DNA of 64,000 nt from Achromobacter xylosoxidans (GCF_001457475.1 NZ_LN831029.1:186001-250000), one strand, 5' to 3'. Numbered from the stretch's first letter, positions 7,901 through 20,099 are shown. Numbers and translations: made by a program. The notes: a model not told the origin generated them from the letters alone.

Positions 7901-7921
7901 GCTGCAATGTATGTTTGCAGC
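7901..7921 (-). promoter_or_regulatory. Probable operator of the XRE regulator
   Basis: Seven-base perfect inverted arms GCTGCAA (7901-7907) and TTGCAGC (7915-7921) are separated by 7 bp. The palindrome abuts the regulator's start codon, where a bound repressor would block transcription or translation initiation. Its size and 14-bp centre-to-centre spacing suit a dimeric XRE protein. Autoregulation is inferred, not shown. Confidence 0.6.
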
Positions 7922-7962
7922 GGATGCGCGACAAGCGGAAACCGTCCGTTTATGGAATGACA

Positions 7963-7986
7963 AAGGGGCCCGCATCGGGGCCCCTT
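7963..7986 (-). terminator. Terminator after tatC
   Basis: AAGGGGCCC (7963-7971) pairs with GGGCCCCTT (7978-7986) over 9 bp around a six-base loop. It lies 17 bp beyond the tatC stop and marks the likely end of the long minus-strand his-tat transcript. The T tract on the minus strand is short (CCCCTTTG). Confidence 0.65.
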
Positions 7987-8003
7987 CATGTCCGGGCACT
8001 GGC

Positions 8004-8795
8004 TCAGTGGCGTTCGGTCAGCGAGCCGTCGTTGACGGCTTCGTCGGCGCCGGGCTTGGGCGTGACCATGCGCGCGCAGATCAACCCCAGTTCGTACAGC
8101 AGGCACAGCGGCACCGCCAGCATGAACTGGCTGACCACGTCGGGCGGCGTCACCACGGCGGCGATGATGAAGGCGCCGACCACCACGTAGCCGCGCGCGC
8201 TCTTGAGCTTGGACAGCTCCACCACGCCCATGCGCACCAGCAGCACCACGGCCACGGGCACTTCGAACGTGATGCCGAATGCCATGAACATGGTCATGAC
8301 GAAGCTCAGGTAGGCCTCGATGTCCGGCGCCGGCGTGATCGACTGCGGCGCGAAGGTGGCGATGAAATGGAAGACGGTGCGGAACACCACGAAATAGCAG
8401 AACGCCATGCCCGCGATGAACAGCAGCGTGCTGGAGATGATCAGCGGCAGCGCCAGGCGCTTTTCGTGCTTGTAGAGGCCCGGCGCGACGAAGGCCCAGG
8501 CCTGGTACAGCACCACTGGCAGCGCCACGATGAAGGCGGCCATCATGGTGACCTTGACTGGCACCATGAAGGGCGTGATGACGCCGGTGGCGATCATGCG
8601 GGTGCCTTCGGGCAGCGAGGCCAGCATGGGCTGGGCCAGCACGTCGTAGATGGCGGACGCGCCGGGATAGATGAACAGGATGATGAACACGCCCACCACC
8701 GCGCCGACGGCGCGCAGCAGGCGGGTGCGCAGTTCGACCAGGTGGGAGATGAAGCTTTCCTGCTGGCCGTCTTCTTGGGAGGCGTCCTGGGTCAC
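8004..8795 (-). CDS. tatC: Sec-independent protein translocase subunit TatC
   Basis: Six-helix membrane core of the Tat export machine, which recognises twin-arginine signal peptides with TatB. The 263-residue product contains the N-terminal family segment SFISHLVELRTRLLRA and several long hydrophobic helices (AVGAVVGVFIILFIYPG; LIISSTLLFIAGMAFCYFVV; SFVMTMFMAFGITFEVPVAV). The start overlaps the tatB stop by 4 bp, so translation is coupled. Length is normal. Known Tat clients visible in this window include the Rieske protein PetA. Confidence 0.97.
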   Translation of the reverse strand: MTQDASQEDGQQESFISHLVELRTRLLRAVGAVVGVFIILFIYPGASAIYDVLAQPMLASLPEGTRMIATGVITPFMVPVKVTMMAAFIVALPVVLYQAWAFVAPGLYKHEKRLALPLIISSTLLFIAGMAFCYFVVFRTVFHFIATFAPQSITPAPDIEAYLSFVMTMFMAFGITFEVPVAVVLLVRMGVVELSKLKSARGYVVVGAFIIAAVVTPPDVVSQFMLAVPLCLLYELGLICARMVTPKPGADEAVNDGSLTERH

Positions 8796-9391
8796 GTTGT
8801 CGTTCCGGAGGGCGTGGCGGGCTTGGTGGCCGGCGGGGGCTCGCTGGCGGCCGGGGCGTGGGGCGCCGGCGCGGGTTGCGGGGCGGGGGCGGGCTGGGCG
8901 GCCGGCGCGGCGGCGGGCGAATCCAGATCCAGGCTCAGGTTCGGGTTGGGCGGCGCGATGCTGCGCGGCGCTTCGGCCGGCTGGCCGGCCTGCGGCGTCA
9001 TCAGCGGGTCGGCCGGCGCGGCGGCGCGCGGGTCGACGGAAGCCGTGGCGGTCTCGGCGCCGGCCGTGATGGCGGGCTTGCCGCTGGCTTCGCGGGCCAC
9101 TTCGTCGAGCTCGGCGCGGAATTGCTGCACCGGCTCCTGCAGCGCGTTGTGGGTGTCGTTCAGCGATTGCTGCACGTCCTGCGCCGCGGTTTCCATTTCG
9201 CTCTTGAACTTGCGCAGCTCGTCCAGCTCGATTTCGCGCTGGATATCGGATTTCACGTCATTGACGTAACGCTGCGCGCGGCCCAGCAGGTGACCGACCG
9301 TGCGGGCGACCTTGGGCAGGCGTTCGGGGCCGATGACGATCAGCGCGACGACGCCGATCACCATCAGTTCAGTGAGGCTGACATCAAACAT
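8792..9391 (-). CDS. tatB: Sec-independent protein translocase subunit TatB
   Basis: Single-span membrane protein that forms the twin-arginine receptor with TatC. The 199-residue product begins MFDVSLTELMVIGVVALIVIG, followed by the conserved GPERLPKVART hinge and amphipathic helix. A long charged helix (about 40-95) is followed by a Pro/Ala-rich tail that is unusually rich in PAPQPAPAP-type repeats. Start chosen at 9391, where the canonical TatB N-terminus begins; an upstream start at 9418 would add nine residues before the membrane helix. Confidence 0.95.
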   Translation of the reverse strand: MFDVSLTELMVIGVVALIVIGPERLPKVARTVGHLLGRAQRYVNDVKSDIQREIELDELRKFKSEMETAAQDVQQSLNDTHNALQEPVQQFRAELDEVAREASGKPAITAGAETATASVDPRAAAPADPLMTPQAGQPAEAPRSIAPPNPNLSLDLDSPAAAPAAQPAPAPQPAPAPHAPAASEPPPATKPATPSGTTT

Positions 9392-9463
9392 TCGACGGCC
9401 GCTCGGGAATTGAGGCAATGAGGGCCGGCCGGATCAGGCCGGGCCCGGGGGGCGCGCAGGCGC

Positions 9464-9691
9464 TCAGGAGTTGGACTTTTCCTTGGCCTGCACGTCGATG
9501 GTGTCGCCGGCCACGCGTTGCTGGGCGATGGGTTCGGCCGGCTTGTCGCCGTTGGCGTCCTTCATGCCTTCCTTGAAGCCCTTGACGGCGCCGCCCAGGT
9601 CCGAGCCGATGTTACGCAGTTTCTTGGTGCCGAAGATCAGCGCCACGATGACCAGAACGACCAACCAATGCCAAATGCTAAAGCTACCCAT
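9464..9691 (-). CDS. tatA: Sec-independent protein translocase subunit TatA
   Basis: Pore-forming or membrane-thinning subunit of the Tat system. The 75-residue product shows the standard pattern: N-terminal membrane helix ([18 protein letters not shown]), the [20 protein letters not shown] hinge and amphipathic helix, then a polar tail. It lies 72 bp upstream of tatB and 14 bp downstream of hinT, in the usual tatABC order. Confidence 0.96.
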   Translation of the reverse strand: MGSFSIWHWLVVLVIVALIFGTKKLRNIGSDLGGAVKGFKEGMKDANGDKPAEPIAQQRVAGDTIDVQAKEKSNS

Positions 9692-9705
9692 GATGGTTCT
9701 CCGTA

Positions 9706-10074
9706 TTACGCAGTGGGGGCCACGCGCCCTTTCCAGGGGCGCTGACCGCCGATGATGTGGAAATGCAGATGCGGGACTTCCTGGCCGCCTTCGACGCCAG
9801 AATTGATCATGATGCGAAACCCGCCATCAGGGCCCGGGGTGCAACCGTTTTCAGCGGCAAGCCGCGGCGCCAATGCCATCATTCTACCCAACCAACCTGC
9901 GTCCTCGGCCGTAATATCCTGCATGGATATGACATGACGTCGAGGGATCAGCAATAAATGCACCGGCGCGGCCGGGTTGATATCGTGGAATGCAACAAAG
10001 TCCTCGTCCTCGTAGACCTTCTTGGACGGGATATCGCCGGCGGCGATCTTGCAGAAAATACAGTTGGCGCTCAT
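9706..10074 (-). CDS. hinT: HIT-family purine nucleoside phosphoramidase (HinT-like)
   Basis: Cytoplasmic nucleotide-binding hydrolase of the HIT superfamily, acting on adenosine phosphoramidates. The 122-residue product starts with [19 protein letters not shown], the HinT N-terminus, and has the histidine triad HLHFHIIGG near residue 105, which supplies the catalytic His. It sits between hisE and tatA in the same transcription unit, a position commonly seen in betaproteobacteria. No functional link to histidine synthesis is implied. Confidence 0.95.
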   Translation of the reverse strand: MSANCIFCKIAAGDIPSKKVYEDEDFVAFHDINPAAPVHLLLIPRRHVISMQDITAEDAGWLGRMMALAPRLAAENGCTPGPDGGFRIMINSGVEGGQEVPHLHFHIIGGQRPWKGRVAPTA

Positions 10075-10089
10075 TTTTGCGGTTCCGTG

Positions 10090-10440
10090 TCAGTCCTGGG
10101 GACGGCTGGCCTTCTCGGCCAGGCCCGAGAGCCCTTCGCGGCGGGCCAGTTCGGCCAGCACGTCGTCGGGCCGCAGATTGAAGTGCGTCAGCGCGACCAG
10201 GCAATGAAACCACAGGTCGGCGGTTTCGCTGACGATGCGCTCGGGCACGCCGTCCTTGGCCGCCATGACCAGTTCGGTGGCTTCCTCGCCAATCTTCTTC
10301 AGGAAGGCGTCGGGGCCCTTGGACAGCAGCTTGGCCGCGTAGGAAGCCTTGGGATCGCCGCCGTTCTCGGGGCGGCGGGTTTCCAGGGTGGCGGCAATGC
10401 GGGCCAGCACGTCGTGGGCGCTCAGGGGCGAATCGGTCAT
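10090..10440 (-). CDS. hisE: Phosphoribosyl-ATP pyrophosphatase
   Basis: Catalyses the second step of histidine biosynthesis, hydrolysing PR-ATP to PR-AMP. The 116-residue product is a stand-alone MazG-like all-alpha enzyme with the metal-binding [17 protein letters not shown] and [13 protein letters not shown] segments. Start chosen at 10440, which overlaps the hisI stop by 4 bp (ATGA), giving coupled translation. HisE and HisI are separate proteins here, unlike the fused enterobacterial HisIE. Confidence 0.96.
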   Translation of the reverse strand: MTDSPLSAHDVLARIAATLETRRPENGGDPKASYAAKLLSKGPDAFLKKIGEEATELVMAAKDGVPERIVSETADLWFHCLVALTHFNLRPDDVLAELARREGLSGLAEKASRPQD

Positions 10441-10847
10441 TTGTAGATCAGTTCGGGGTCTTTCAGCACCGGGTCCACCGTGACCCAGCTGGCCTGGTCG
10501 GTCTGGCCTTCCAGGCGGCGGTAGAAACAGCTGGCGCGGCCCGTGTGGCAGGCGATGCCGCCTTCCTGGTGCACCTTGAGCAGCACCACGTCGCCGTCGC
10601 AGTCCAGGCGCAGCTCGTGCACCTGCTGCACGTGGCCGGATTCCTCGCCCTTGCGCCACAGGCACTGGCGCGAGCGCGACCAGTACACGGCGCGGCCGGT
10701 GGCGGCGGTTTCGGCCAGCGATTCGCGGTTCATCCAGGCCACCATCATGATCTGGCCGTTGTCGGCGTCCTGCGCGATGGCCGGGATCAGGCCGTTCTCG
10801 TCGAAGACGACGTCGGCCATCCAGCTGGGTTCGTTGCTCATCGTCAT
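10437..10847 (-). CDS. hisI: Phosphoribosyl-AMP cyclohydrolase
   Basis: Third step of histidine biosynthesis: zinc-dependent opening of the adenine ring of PR-AMP. The 136-residue product has [20 protein letters not shown] near residue 30, [18 protein letters not shown] and the metal-binding CDGD and [12 protein letters not shown] segments. Start at 10847 overlaps the hisF stop by 4 bp; 10841 (MSNEPSW) is an alternative. Normal length for monofunctional HisI. Confidence 0.96.
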   Translation of the reverse strand: MTMSNEPSWMADVVFDENGLIPAIAQDADNGQIMMVAWMNRESLAETAATGRAVYWSRSRQCLWRKGEESGHVQQVHELRLDCDGDVVLLKVHQEGGIACHTGRASCFYRRLEGQTDQASWVTVDPVLKDPELIYK

Positions 10848-11662
10848 ATCCTCACTTCAATGCCTTGTTCGGCCATGAAGCGCTTGCATTCACCGACCGT
10901 GTGCTGGCCGAAGTGGAAGATGCTGGCGGCCAGCACGGCGCTGGCGCGGCCGGTGGTGACGCCGTCGGCCAGGTGCTGCAGGGTGCCGACGCCGCCGGAG
11001 GCGATGACCGGTACCGGCACGGCATCCGACACGGTGCGGGTCAGCTCCAGGTCGAAGCCCGACTTGGTGCCATCGCGGTCCATGCTGGTCAGCAGGATCT
11101 CGCCGGCGCCGTAGGCGGCCATGCGGCGGGCCCAGGCCACGGCGTCCAGGCCGGTGGCCTTGCGGCCGCCGTGGGTGAAGACTTCCCAGCGCGGCGCTTC
11201 GCCCGCGGCCGAGACCCGGCGCGCGTCGATCGCCACCACCACGCACTGCGAGCCGTGGTAGTCGGAGGCCGCGCGCACCAGTTCCGGATTGGCCACGGCG
11301 GCGCTGTTGATGCTGATCTTGTCGGCGCCGGCGTTGAGCAGGCGCTGGATGTCGGACACCTGGCGCACGCCGCCGCCCACCGTCAGCGGAATGAAGACCT
11401 GCGAGGCGACCTGCTCGATGATGGGCAGGATCAGGTCGCGGCCATCGCTGGTGGCGGTGATGTCCAGGAAGGTGAGTTCGTCGGCGCCCTGCTCGTTGTA
11501 GCGGCGGGCGATCTCGACGGGGTCGCCGGCGTCGGCGAGGTTGACGAAGTTCACGCCCTTGACGACTCGGCCAGCGGTGACGTCAAGGCAGGGAATGATG
11601 CGGCGGGTCAGCGCGCTCTGGGCGGGCGCGCCCGCCCCGGAGGTACTGCTGGAGGTGGTCAT
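10844..11662 (-). CDS. hisF: Imidazole glycerol phosphate synthase, cyclase subunit
   Basis: TIM-barrel subunit that, with HisH, makes imidazole glycerol phosphate and AICAR from PRFAR and ammonia. The 272-residue product has the catalytic first-strand Asp in [18 protein letters not shown], the phosphate-binding VGGGVR and the C-terminal half with [11 protein letters not shown] Ser/Thr/Gly/Ala-rich N-terminal extension of about 18 residues precedes the fold. Start chosen at 11662, overlapping the hisA stop by 4 bp. Confidence 0.96.
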   Translation of the reverse strand: MTTSSSTSGAGAPAQSALTRRIIPCLDVTAGRVVKGVNFVNLADAGDPVEIARRYNEQGADELTFLDITATSDGRDLILPIIEQVASQVFIPLTVGGGVRQVSDIQRLLNAGADKISINSAAVANPELVRAASDYHGSQCVVVAIDARRVSAAGEAPRWEVFTHGGRKATGLDAVAWARRMAAYGAGEILLTSMDRDGTKSGFDLELTRTVSDAVPVPVIASGGVGTLQHLADGVTTGRASAVLAASIFHFGQHTVGECKRFMAEQGIEVRI

Positions 11663-12399
11663 TTGGCCAATTCGTCGGCGCGGGCCTGTGCCGCTTGGAA
11701 GTTGAGCGTGCCTTCGTAGATGCTGCGGCCCAGGATGGCGCCTTCGACGCCCTCTTCCTCGACGGCGCACAGCGCCTCGATGTCCTGGATGCCGGCGATG
11801 CCACCCGAGGCGAACACGGGAATGCGCACGTGTTGCGCCAGGCGCACGGTAGCCTCGACGTTCACGCCCGACAGCATGCCGTCGCGGCCGATGTCGGTGT
11901 AGATGATGGCCTCGCAGCCGTAGTCCTCGAACTTCTTGGCCAGGTCGAGCACGTCGTGGCGGGTCAGCTTGCTCCAGCCGTCGGTGGCGATCTTGCCGTC
12001 ACGGGCATCCAGGCCGACGATGATCTGGCCGGGGAAGGCGCCGCAGGCGTCCTGCAGGAAGCCGGGGTTCTTGACCGCGGCGGTGCCGATGATGACGTAG
12101 GAGATGCCAGCGTCGAGATAGCGTTCGATGGTGTCGAGATCGCGGATGCCGCCGCCGATCTGGACCGGGATATCGTCGCCGACGGCGTCCAGGATGGCCT
12201 TGATGGGTGCTTCGTTCTTCGGTTTGCCGGCGACGGCGCCGTTCAGGTCGACCAGATGCAGGCGGCGGGCGCCCTGGTCGAGCCATTGCGAGGCCATGGA
12301 GGCGGGGTCTTCGGAGAACACCGTTGCATCGTCCAGGTCGCCCTGGCGCAGACGCACGCAGCGTCCGTCTTTGAGATCGATGGCGGGGATCAGCAGCAT
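11659..12399 (-). CDS. hisA: ProFAR isomerase (phosphoribosylformimino-AICAR-P isomerase)
   Basis: Fourth step of histidine biosynthesis, an Amadori rearrangement on a TIM barrel homologous to HisF. The 246-residue product begins [20 protein letters not shown] with the catalytic Asp at residue 8. It has [20 protein letters not shown] and the second catalytic Asp region [12 protein letters not shown], then [11 protein letters not shown]. Normal length and organisation. Confidence 0.97.
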   Translation of the reverse strand: MLLIPAIDLKDGRCVRLRQGDLDDATVFSEDPASMASQWLDQGARRLHLVDLNGAVAGKPKNEAPIKAILDAVGDDIPVQIGGGIRDLDTIERYLDAGISYVIIGTAAVKNPGFLQDACGAFPGQIIVGLDARDGKIATDGWSKLTRHDVLDLAKKFEDYGCEAIIYTDIGRDGMLSGVNVEATVRLAQHVRIPVFASGGIAGIQDIEALCAVEEEGVEGAILGRSIYEGTLNFQAAQARADELAK

Positions 12400-12467
12400 G
12401 GTGGGCAGCGGGAAAATATGGGGTTGAATGGGCTGGAGCGCGTGAGCCAGGGCGGTGTGCCCGTGGC

Positions 12468-13166
12468 TTACGGCTGCCAGTCTACAAAATTGCGATACAG
12501 GCGCAAACCGTGCTCGGCGCTCTTCTCGGGGTGGAACTGCACCGCGAAAATGTTAGCTGCCGCCACCGCGCAGGTAAAGGCAACGCCATAATCGGTTTCA
12601 CCAACGGTCAGGCTCGTATCGGCCGGGTCGGCGTAATAACTATGGACGAAATAGAAATGCGTGTCGTCCGGAATGCCGCCCCAGATAGGGTGAGAGCGCG
12701 TCTGGCGCACTTTGTTCCATCCCATGTGCGGGACTTTCAACCGCTCCGGGCGGACATCGACCGGGCCGGCCGTGCCGGTGTCGGCCTCGCAGGCCGCGTC
12801 GTCGGCCGCGACCGGGTCGGCGAAGCGCGGGCCGGCAAAGCGCCGCACCACGCCGGGGAACAGCCCCAGGCACGGGGTCGCGCCCTCTTCGCTGGACTCG
12901 AATAGCATCTGTTCGCCGACGCAGACGCCCAGCAGCGGCTTGGCGCGGGCGGCCTTGACGACCGCTTCGCGCAGGCCGGATTCATTCAGGGTGCGCATGC
13001 AGTCCGCCATGGCGCCCTGGCCGGGAAACACCACGCGGTCGGCCGCGTCGATTTCATGGGGCTGGTTGCAGATGCGGATGTCCGCGTCGGGGGCGGCGTA
13101 CTTGAGCGCGCGCGCGACGGAATGGAAGTTGCCCATTCCGTAGTCGACGATGGCGATAGTGGTCAC
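12468..13166 (-). CDS. hisH: Imidazole glycerol phosphate synthase, glutamine amidotransferase subunit
   Basis: Class I glutaminase that supplies ammonia to HisF. The 232-residue product has the nucleophile Cys in [12 protein letters not shown] and the His-Glu pair in [12 protein letters not shown] near the C-terminus. Compared with the usual GICLGMQ nucleophile elbow this copy reads GVCVGEQ, a mild variant. An insert of about 20 acidic/Ala-rich residues ([17 protein letters not shown]) in the middle makes it slightly longer than typical (about 210). A 68-bp gap separates it from hisA. Confidence 0.96.
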   Translation of the reverse strand: MTTIAIVDYGMGNFHSVARALKYAAPDADIRICNQPHEIDAADRVVFPGQGAMADCMRTLNESGLREAVVKAARAKPLLGVCVGEQMLFESSEEGATPCLGLFPGVVRRFAGPRFADPVAADDAACEADTGTAGPVDVRPERLKVPHMGWNKVRQTRSHPIWGGIPDDTHFYFVHSYYADPADTSLTVGETDYGVAFTCAVAAANIFAVQFHPEKSAEHGLRLYRNFVDWQP

Positions 13167-13203
13167 TTCGGTTTACCTGGTGCGTGGCGGAAGGTCACGG
13201 AGG

Positions 13204-13791
13204 TTACAGCACGCCCTTGGTCGAGGGCACGACGTCGCCCATGCGCGGGTCGACTTCGATGGCCATGCGCAGCGCGCGGCCACAGGCCTTGAAGACCGTC
13301 TCGCATTGGTGGTGGGCGTTGGTGCCGCGCAGGTTGTCGATGTGCAGGGTGATCAGCGCGTGGTTGACCAGGCCCTGGAAGAATTCGCGTGTCAGGTCGA
13401 CGTCGAAGGCGCCGATGTGCGAGCGGGTGAAGGGGATGTGGTATTCCAGGCCGGGACGGCCCGAGAAATCGACCACCACGCGCGACAGCGCCTCGTCCAG
13501 CGGCACGTAGGCGTGACCGTAGCGGCGCAGCCCGGCCTTGGTGCCGACCGCCTTGGCGATGGCCATGCCCAGCGTGATGCCCACGTCTTCCACCGTGTGA
13601 TGCGCATCGATGTGCAGGTCGCCCTCGGCCTTGATGTCGAGGTCGATCAGGCCGTGGCGCGCGATCTGGTCCAGCATGTGGTCCAGGAAGGGCACGCCCG
13701 TGTCGATCGTCTGCTTGCCGGTGCCATCCAGGTTGATGGCCACGCGGATGCGGGTTTCGTTGGTGTTGCGGGTGATCTCTGCGGTACGCAT
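13204..13791 (-). CDS. hisB: Imidazoleglycerol-phosphate dehydratase
   Basis: Manganese-dependent dehydration of IGP to imidazole acetol phosphate. The 195-residue product is the monofunctional dehydratase, without the histidinol phosphatase domain of enterobacterial HisB. The duplicated metal-binding motifs are visible: [13 protein letters not shown] and [11 protein letters not shown] in the first half, and [17 protein letters not shown] in the second. Start chosen at 13791 (MRTAEITRN), 13 bp after hisC; 13812 is an alternative. A separate histidinol-phosphatase must be encoded elsewhere. Confidence 0.96.
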   Translation of the reverse strand: MRTAEITRNTNETRIRVAINLDGTGKQTIDTGVPFLDHMLDQIARHGLIDLDIKAEGDLHIDAHHTVEDVGITLGMAIAKAVGTKAGLRRYGHAYVPLDEALSRVVVDFSGRPGLEYHIPFTRSHIGAFDVDLTREFFQGLVNHALITLHIDNLRGTNAHHQCETVFKACGRALRMAIEVDPRMGDVVPSTKGVL

Positions 13792-13804
13792 GTCAGGGAC
13801 TCGA

Positions 13805-14896
13805 TTAGGCACTCAGTATTTCTTGCAGTGCCGATAGCAAAGCGGCGTTCTCGGACGGCGCGCCCACCGAGATGCGGAGGCAGCCGGCCAGGAGCGGATG
13901 GGCGTTGGAGAAGTTACGAACCAATATTTTGCGCTGTTTCAGGGCAAGATGCACGGCGTTGCCATCCAGCTTGCCGGAAAAGCGCGCGAGTACGAAGTTG
14001 GCCGCGGAAGGGAATACCCTGACGCCGGGCAGCGCCGCCAGCGCCGCGGCCAGTGGTTCGCGGTCGGCGCGCAGGCGGGCGGCCTGTTGGTCCAGCACCG
14101 GCTTGTGGCGCAGCACTGTCAGCAGCGCTGCCTGGGTCAGCACGTCCAGGTTGTAGGGCGGGCGCACCTTGTCGAACTCGGCGATCCAGTCGGGGTGGCC
14201 GGCCAGATAGCCAAAACGCAGGCCCGCCAGGCCGATCTTGGACACGGTACGCATCACCACCACGTTGGGCGCGTCCAGCAGGCGCGGCATCCAGCTGCGG
14301 TCGGTGAAGGGCTGGTAGGCCTCGTCCACCACCACCAGGCCGGGGGCGGCGGCGATGATGGCGGCCATGTCCGCGTCCGACCAGACGCCGCCGGTGGGAT
14401 TGTTGGGCACGGCCAGGAACACCACCTTGGGCTGGTGTTCGCGGATCGCGGCCAGCATGGCGGGAAGATCAAGGGACAGATCGTCGGTCAGCGGCACGCC
14501 GACGAAGCGGGCGTGGTCGAAGCGGGCCGCCATGTCGAAATAGACGAACGACGGCCACGGCGCCAGCACCACCTCGCCGGGATTGCAGCAGGCCTGCACC
14601 ACGATGTGGATCAGTTCGTCCGAGCCGTTGCCGAACAGCACGCCGGCGTCGGCAGGCACGCCGAAGGCCGTCTTCACGGCCTGGCGCAGTTCGGACAGGT
14701 CGGCGGCCGGGTAGCGGTTCAGCGGCGTGTCGCGCAGCACCCGGGCGAGGTCGTCGCGCACCGCCTCGGGCAGTTCGTAGGGCGATTCCATCGCGTCCAG
14801 CTTGATGCAGCCTTCGGCGTGCGCCACCGGATACGCGCTCAGTTCACGGATATCGGGCCGGATGGTGCCGGCGATGCGGCCGGCGACCTCGCTCAT
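13805..14896 (-). CDS. hisC: Histidinol-phosphate aminotransferase
   Basis: PLP-dependent class II aminotransferase that converts imidazole acetol phosphate to histidinol phosphate. The 363-residue product has [15 protein letters not shown], the GNGSDELI cofactor-phosphate segment, [16 protein letters not shown] and the PLP lysine in [15 protein letters not shown]. Start chosen at 14896 (MSEVAGRIA), overlapping the hisD stop by 4 bp. Confidence 0.96.
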   Translation of the reverse strand: MSEVAGRIAGTIRPDIRELSAYPVAHAEGCIKLDAMESPYELPEAVRDDLARVLRDTPLNRYPAADLSELRQAVKTAFGVPADAGVLFGNGSDELIHIVVQACCNPGEVVLAPWPSFVYFDMAARFDHARFVGVPLTDDLSLDLPAMLAAIREHQPKVVFLAVPNNPTGGVWSDADMAAIIAAAPGLVVVDEAYQPFTDRSWMPRLLDAPNVVVMRTVSKIGLAGLRFGYLAGHPDWIAEFDKVRPPYNLDVLTQAALLTVLRHKPVLDQQAARLRADREPLAAALAALPGVRVFPSAANFVLARFSGKLDGNAVHLALKQRKILVRNFSNAHPLLAGCLRISVGAPSENAALLSALQEILSA

Positions 14897-16197
14897 GGCT
14901 GGTCGATCCGGTACTGGGCGCTGGCGGCGTGGGCCTGCAGGCCTTCGCCCAGCGCCAGTTCGGCGGCGATGCGGCCGAGCGTCTGGGCGCCCTGGTGCGA
15001 GACCTGGATCAGACTGGAACGCTTCTGGAAGTCGTACACGCCCAGCGGCGACGAGAAGCGCGCCGTGCGGGAAGTGGGCAGCACGTGGTTCGGGCCGGCG
15101 CAGTAGTCGCCCAGGGCTTCCGAGCTGAAGCGGCCCATGAAGATGGCGCCGGCGTGGCGGATCTTCGCGGTCCAGATTTCCGGTTGCTCGGTGGAGATCT
15201 CGAGGTGTTCCGGGGCGATGTCGTTGGCGATGCGGCAGGCTTCGTCCAGGTCGCGCACCTGGATCAGCGCGCCACGGTTGGCCAGGCTGGTGCGCAGGAT
15301 GTCGGCGCGCGGCATGGTTGGCAGCAGGCGGGCGATGGCGGCCTCGACCTCGGCGATGAAGGCGGCGTCCGGGCACAGCAGGATGGATTGGGCCAGTTCG
15401 TCGTGTTCGGCCTGCGAGAACAGGTCCATGGCGATCCAGTCGGCCGGTGTCTTGCCGTCGCAGATCACCAGGATTTCGCTGGGGCCGGCGATCATGTCGA
15501 TGCCGACCACGCCGAACACGCGACGCTTGGCGGCGGCCACGTAGGCGTTGCCCGGGCCGACGATCTTGTCCACGGCCGGCACGGTGGCGGTGCCGTAGGC
15601 CAGCGCGCCCACGGCCTGCGCGCCGCCGATGGCGAACACGCGGTCGACGCCGCTGATGGCGGCGGCGGCCAGCACGATGGGGTTGCGCGCGCCGTCCGGC
15701 GTGGGCGTGACCATGACCAGTTCCTGCACGCCCGCGACCTTGGCCGGGATGGCGTTCATCAGCACCGACGACGGATACGCGGCCTTGCCGCCCGGCACGT
15801 ACAGGCCGACGCGGTCCAGCGGCGTGACCTGCTGGCCCAGCACCGTGCCGTCGGCCTCGGTGTAGGTCCAGGTCTCGGCGCGCTGGCGCTCGTGGTAGCG
15901 GCGCACGCGCTCGGCGGCCGCCTGCAGCGCGTCGCGCTGGGCGGCGGGCAGCGCGGCCAGGGCCGCATGCCAGTCGGCCTTGGGGATTTCGAGCGTGTCC
16001 GCGGACGCGTGCGGCATGCGGTCGAAGCGCTGGGTGTATTCCACCAGCGCGGCGTCGCCGCGGGCGCGCACGTCGGCCAGGATGCCGGCGGCGGCGCGGT
16101 CGATGGACTCGTCCTCGGTGGCCTCGAAGGCCAGCAGCTTGGACAGGGCGGACGCGAATCCGGGATCGCGGGAGTCGAGACGATTGATCAGGGCCAT
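14893..16197 (-). CDS. hisD: Histidinol dehydrogenase
   Basis: Zinc enzyme that oxidises histidinol twice to histidine with NAD. The 434-residue product contains [34 protein letters not shown], the zinc-site segment [10 protein letters not shown] and [12 protein letters not shown], and the C-terminal [19 protein letters not shown] with catalytic residues. Start, length and order after hisG are typical of betaproteobacterial his operons. Confidence 0.97.
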   Translation of the reverse strand: MALINRLDSRDPGFASALSKLLAFEATEDESIDRAAAGILADVRARGDAALVEYTQRFDRMPHASADTLEIPKADWHAALAALPAAQRDALQAAAERVRRYHERQRAETWTYTEADGTVLGQQVTPLDRVGLYVPGGKAAYPSSVLMNAIPAKVAGVQELVMVTPTPDGARNPIVLAAAAISGVDRVFAIGGAQAVGALAYGTATVPAVDKIVGPGNAYVAAAKRRVFGVVGIDMIAGPSEILVICDGKTPADWIAMDLFSQAEHDELAQSILLCPDAAFIAEVEAAIARLLPTMPRADILRTSLANRGALIQVRDLDEACRIANDIAPEHLEISTEQPEIWTAKIRHAGAIFMGRFSSEALGDYCAGPNHVLPTSRTARFSSPLGVYDFQKRSSLIQVSHQGAQTLGRIAAELALGEGLQAHAASAQYRIDQP

Positions 16198-16242
16198 GGC
16201 GTTCAGGCGGGTGGCGGCCGCCGCGTGGGGCGGCGGCCTGGG

Positions 16243-18442
<2,200 letters not shown>

Positions 18443-18447
18443 GGACG

Positions 18448-19260
18448 TCAGTTCCTGAGTTTGTAGCCGCTGGCCAGGAGCCGCAGCGCATAGATCGAAA
18501 GCGCGAGGAACACCCCCGTCACCACCGCCAGGCTGCGCCAGGGGGAGACGTCCGACACCGAGAAGAATCCGTAGCGGAAACCGTCGATGGTGTAGAAGAT
18601 GGGGTTCCAGTGCGACACGCCCTGCCAGAAGGGCGGGAGCGTATGGATGGAATAGAACACGCCGGACAGGAAGGTGGCCGGCATGATGAGGAAATTCTGG
18701 AACGCCGCCAGCTGGTCGAATTTCTCCGACCACAGACCGGCGATCAGGCCCAGCGTGCCCATGATGCCGCAGGCCAGCACCGCGAACACCAGCAGCCACA
18801 GCGGGTTGGACGGCACCAGCGAGACGAAGAACAGCGCCACCACCCATACGCACAGGCCCACGGCCAGGCCGCGCACCACGGCCGCCAGCACGTAGGCGGC
18901 GAAGATGTCGCGGTGCGACAGCGGCGGCAGCAGCATGAACACCAGGTTGCCGGTGATGCGGCTCTGGATCAACGACGACGACGGGTTGGCGAAGGCGTTC
19001 TGCAGCATGCTCATCATCATGAGCCCGGGGATCAGGAACGCGGTGTACGGCACGCTGCCGTAGACCATGACGCGCCCTTCCAGCACGTGGGCGAACACCA
19101 GCAGGTACAGCAGCGCGGTGATGACCGGCGCGGCGATGGTCTGGAAGCTGACCTTCCAGAAGCGCAGCAATTCCTTGCGCAGCAGGGTCGGAAAGCCCGA
19201 ACCCGCGTCCAGGCGGGGCTGCACCAGCGGCTGGCTGGCATTGGCGGCGGGCTGCGTCAT
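18448..19260 (-). CDS. ABC-2 type transporter permease (YadH-like)
   Basis: Integral membrane half of an exporter of unknown substrate. The 270-residue product has six predicted helices (for example VITALLYLLVFAHVLEGR; AYVLAAVVRGLAVGLCVWVV; LLVFAVLACGIMGTLGLIAG) and the ABC-2 signature region near PATFLSGVFYSIHTLPPFWQ. The start overlaps the stop of the ATPase gene by 4 bp, so they form a pair. The pair resembles E. coli YadGH. Its place between mlaC and ibaG suggests an envelope-related role, but this is inference. Confidence 0.9.
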   Translation of the reverse strand: MTQPAANASQPLVQPRLDAGSGFPTLLRKELLRFWKVSFQTIAAPVITALLYLLVFAHVLEGRVMVYGSVPYTAFLIPGLMMMSMLQNAFANPSSSLIQSRITGNLVFMLLPPLSHRDIFAAYVLAAVVRGLAVGLCVWVVALFFVSLVPSNPLWLLVFAVLACGIMGTLGLIAGLWSEKFDQLAAFQNFLIMPATFLSGVFYSIHTLPPFWQGVSHWNPIFYTIDGFRYGFFSVSDVSPWRSLAVVTGVFLALSIYALRLLASGYKLRN

Positions 19261-20054
19261 TGCGAAATCTCGTCGGGTTGCAAGGCGTCGTCCTGGTGCA
19301 TGATGCGCACGAAGGCGTCTTCGAGGTCAACGCCGCCGACGCGCGCCAACAGTGCCTGGGTGGTGTCCAGCGCCACGATGCGGCCGCCCTTGAGCATGGC
19401 GATGCGGCCGCACAGGGCCTCCGCTTCTTCCAGGTAGTGGGTGGTCAGCATGATGGTGTGGCCGGCCTTGTTCAGGCGCGAGATGAACTCCCACAGGGTG
19501 CGGCGCAGGTCCACGTCCACGCCCGCGGTGGGCTCGTCCAGCACGATCACGGGCGGGCGGTGCACCAGCGCCTGCGCCACCAGCACCCGGCGCTTCATGC
19601 CGCCGGACAGCGCGCGCATGTTCGAGTTGGCCTTGTCGGCCAGCCCCAGGTTGAACAGGATCTCGTCGATCCAGTCGTCGTTCTTGCGCAGGCCGAAATA
19701 GCCGGACTGGATGCGCAGCGTTTCGCGCACGGTGAAGAACGGGTCGTAGACCAGTTCCTGCGGCACCACGCCCAGCGCCCGCCGCGCCGACTTGTAGTCG
19801 GCCACGACGTCGTAGCCACAGACGGTGGCGCGGCCGCTGGTGGCGTGCGCCAGCCCGGCCAGGATGGAAATCAGGGTGGTCTTGCCGGCGCCATTGGGAC
19901 CGAGCAGGCCGAAGAACTCGCCGTGCTCGATATTCAGGCTGACATCGTTGAGCGCCTGGAAACCGGCGCCGGACGCGCGCCCGGTGAGCTTGCTCCAGCC
20001 GCTGCGGCGCGGCGAGTAGATTTTGGAGACGTTCTCAAGACTGACGGCAGACAT
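19257..20054 (-). CDS. ABC transporter ATP-binding protein (YadG-like)
   Basis: ATPase partner of the adjacent ABC-2 permease. The 265-residue product has Walker A (GLLGPNGAGKTTLI), the signature ALSGGMKRRVLVAQAL, Walker B (PVIVLDEPTAGVD) and the switch His in MLTTHYLEEAEALC. An insert-like stretch SPRRSGWSKLTGRASGAGF precedes the core. Start chosen at 20054 (MSAVSLENVSKIY). A TATAAT-type hexamer lies about 40 bp upstream. Confidence 0.93.
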   Translation of the reverse strand: MSAVSLENVSKIYSPRRSGWSKLTGRASGAGFQALNDVSLNIEHGEFFGLLGPNGAGKTTLISILAGLAHATSGRATVCGYDVVADYKSARRALGVVPQELVYDPFFTVRETLRIQSGYFGLRKNDDWIDEILFNLGLADKANSNMRALSGGMKRRVLVAQALVHRPPVIVLDEPTAGVDVDLRRTLWEFISRLNKAGHTIMLTTHYLEEAEALCGRIAMLKGGRIVALDTTQALLARVGGVDLEDAFVRIMHQDDALQPDEISQ

Positions 20055-20093
20055 GACGGCGGCGAGGGGTGCCCGGAAAAGAGCGAATTGATC

Positions 20094-20099
20094 ATTATA
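20094..20099 (-). promoter_or_regulatory. Candidate -10 element for the yadGH-ibaG-murA-his-tat run
   Basis: On the minus strand this reads TATAAT, an exact sigma-70 -10 hexamer, in a short AT-rich patch about 40 bp before the ATPase start codon. No convincing -35 box is seen at 16-18 bp, so the promoter is tentative. It lies just beyond the mlaC terminator, where a new transcription unit would be expected to begin. Confidence 0.4.

Noticed and set aside
13204..13791. Truncated bifunctional hisB
   Set aside because: The missing phosphatase domain is normal: betaproteobacterial HisB is monofunctional dehydratase of this length.
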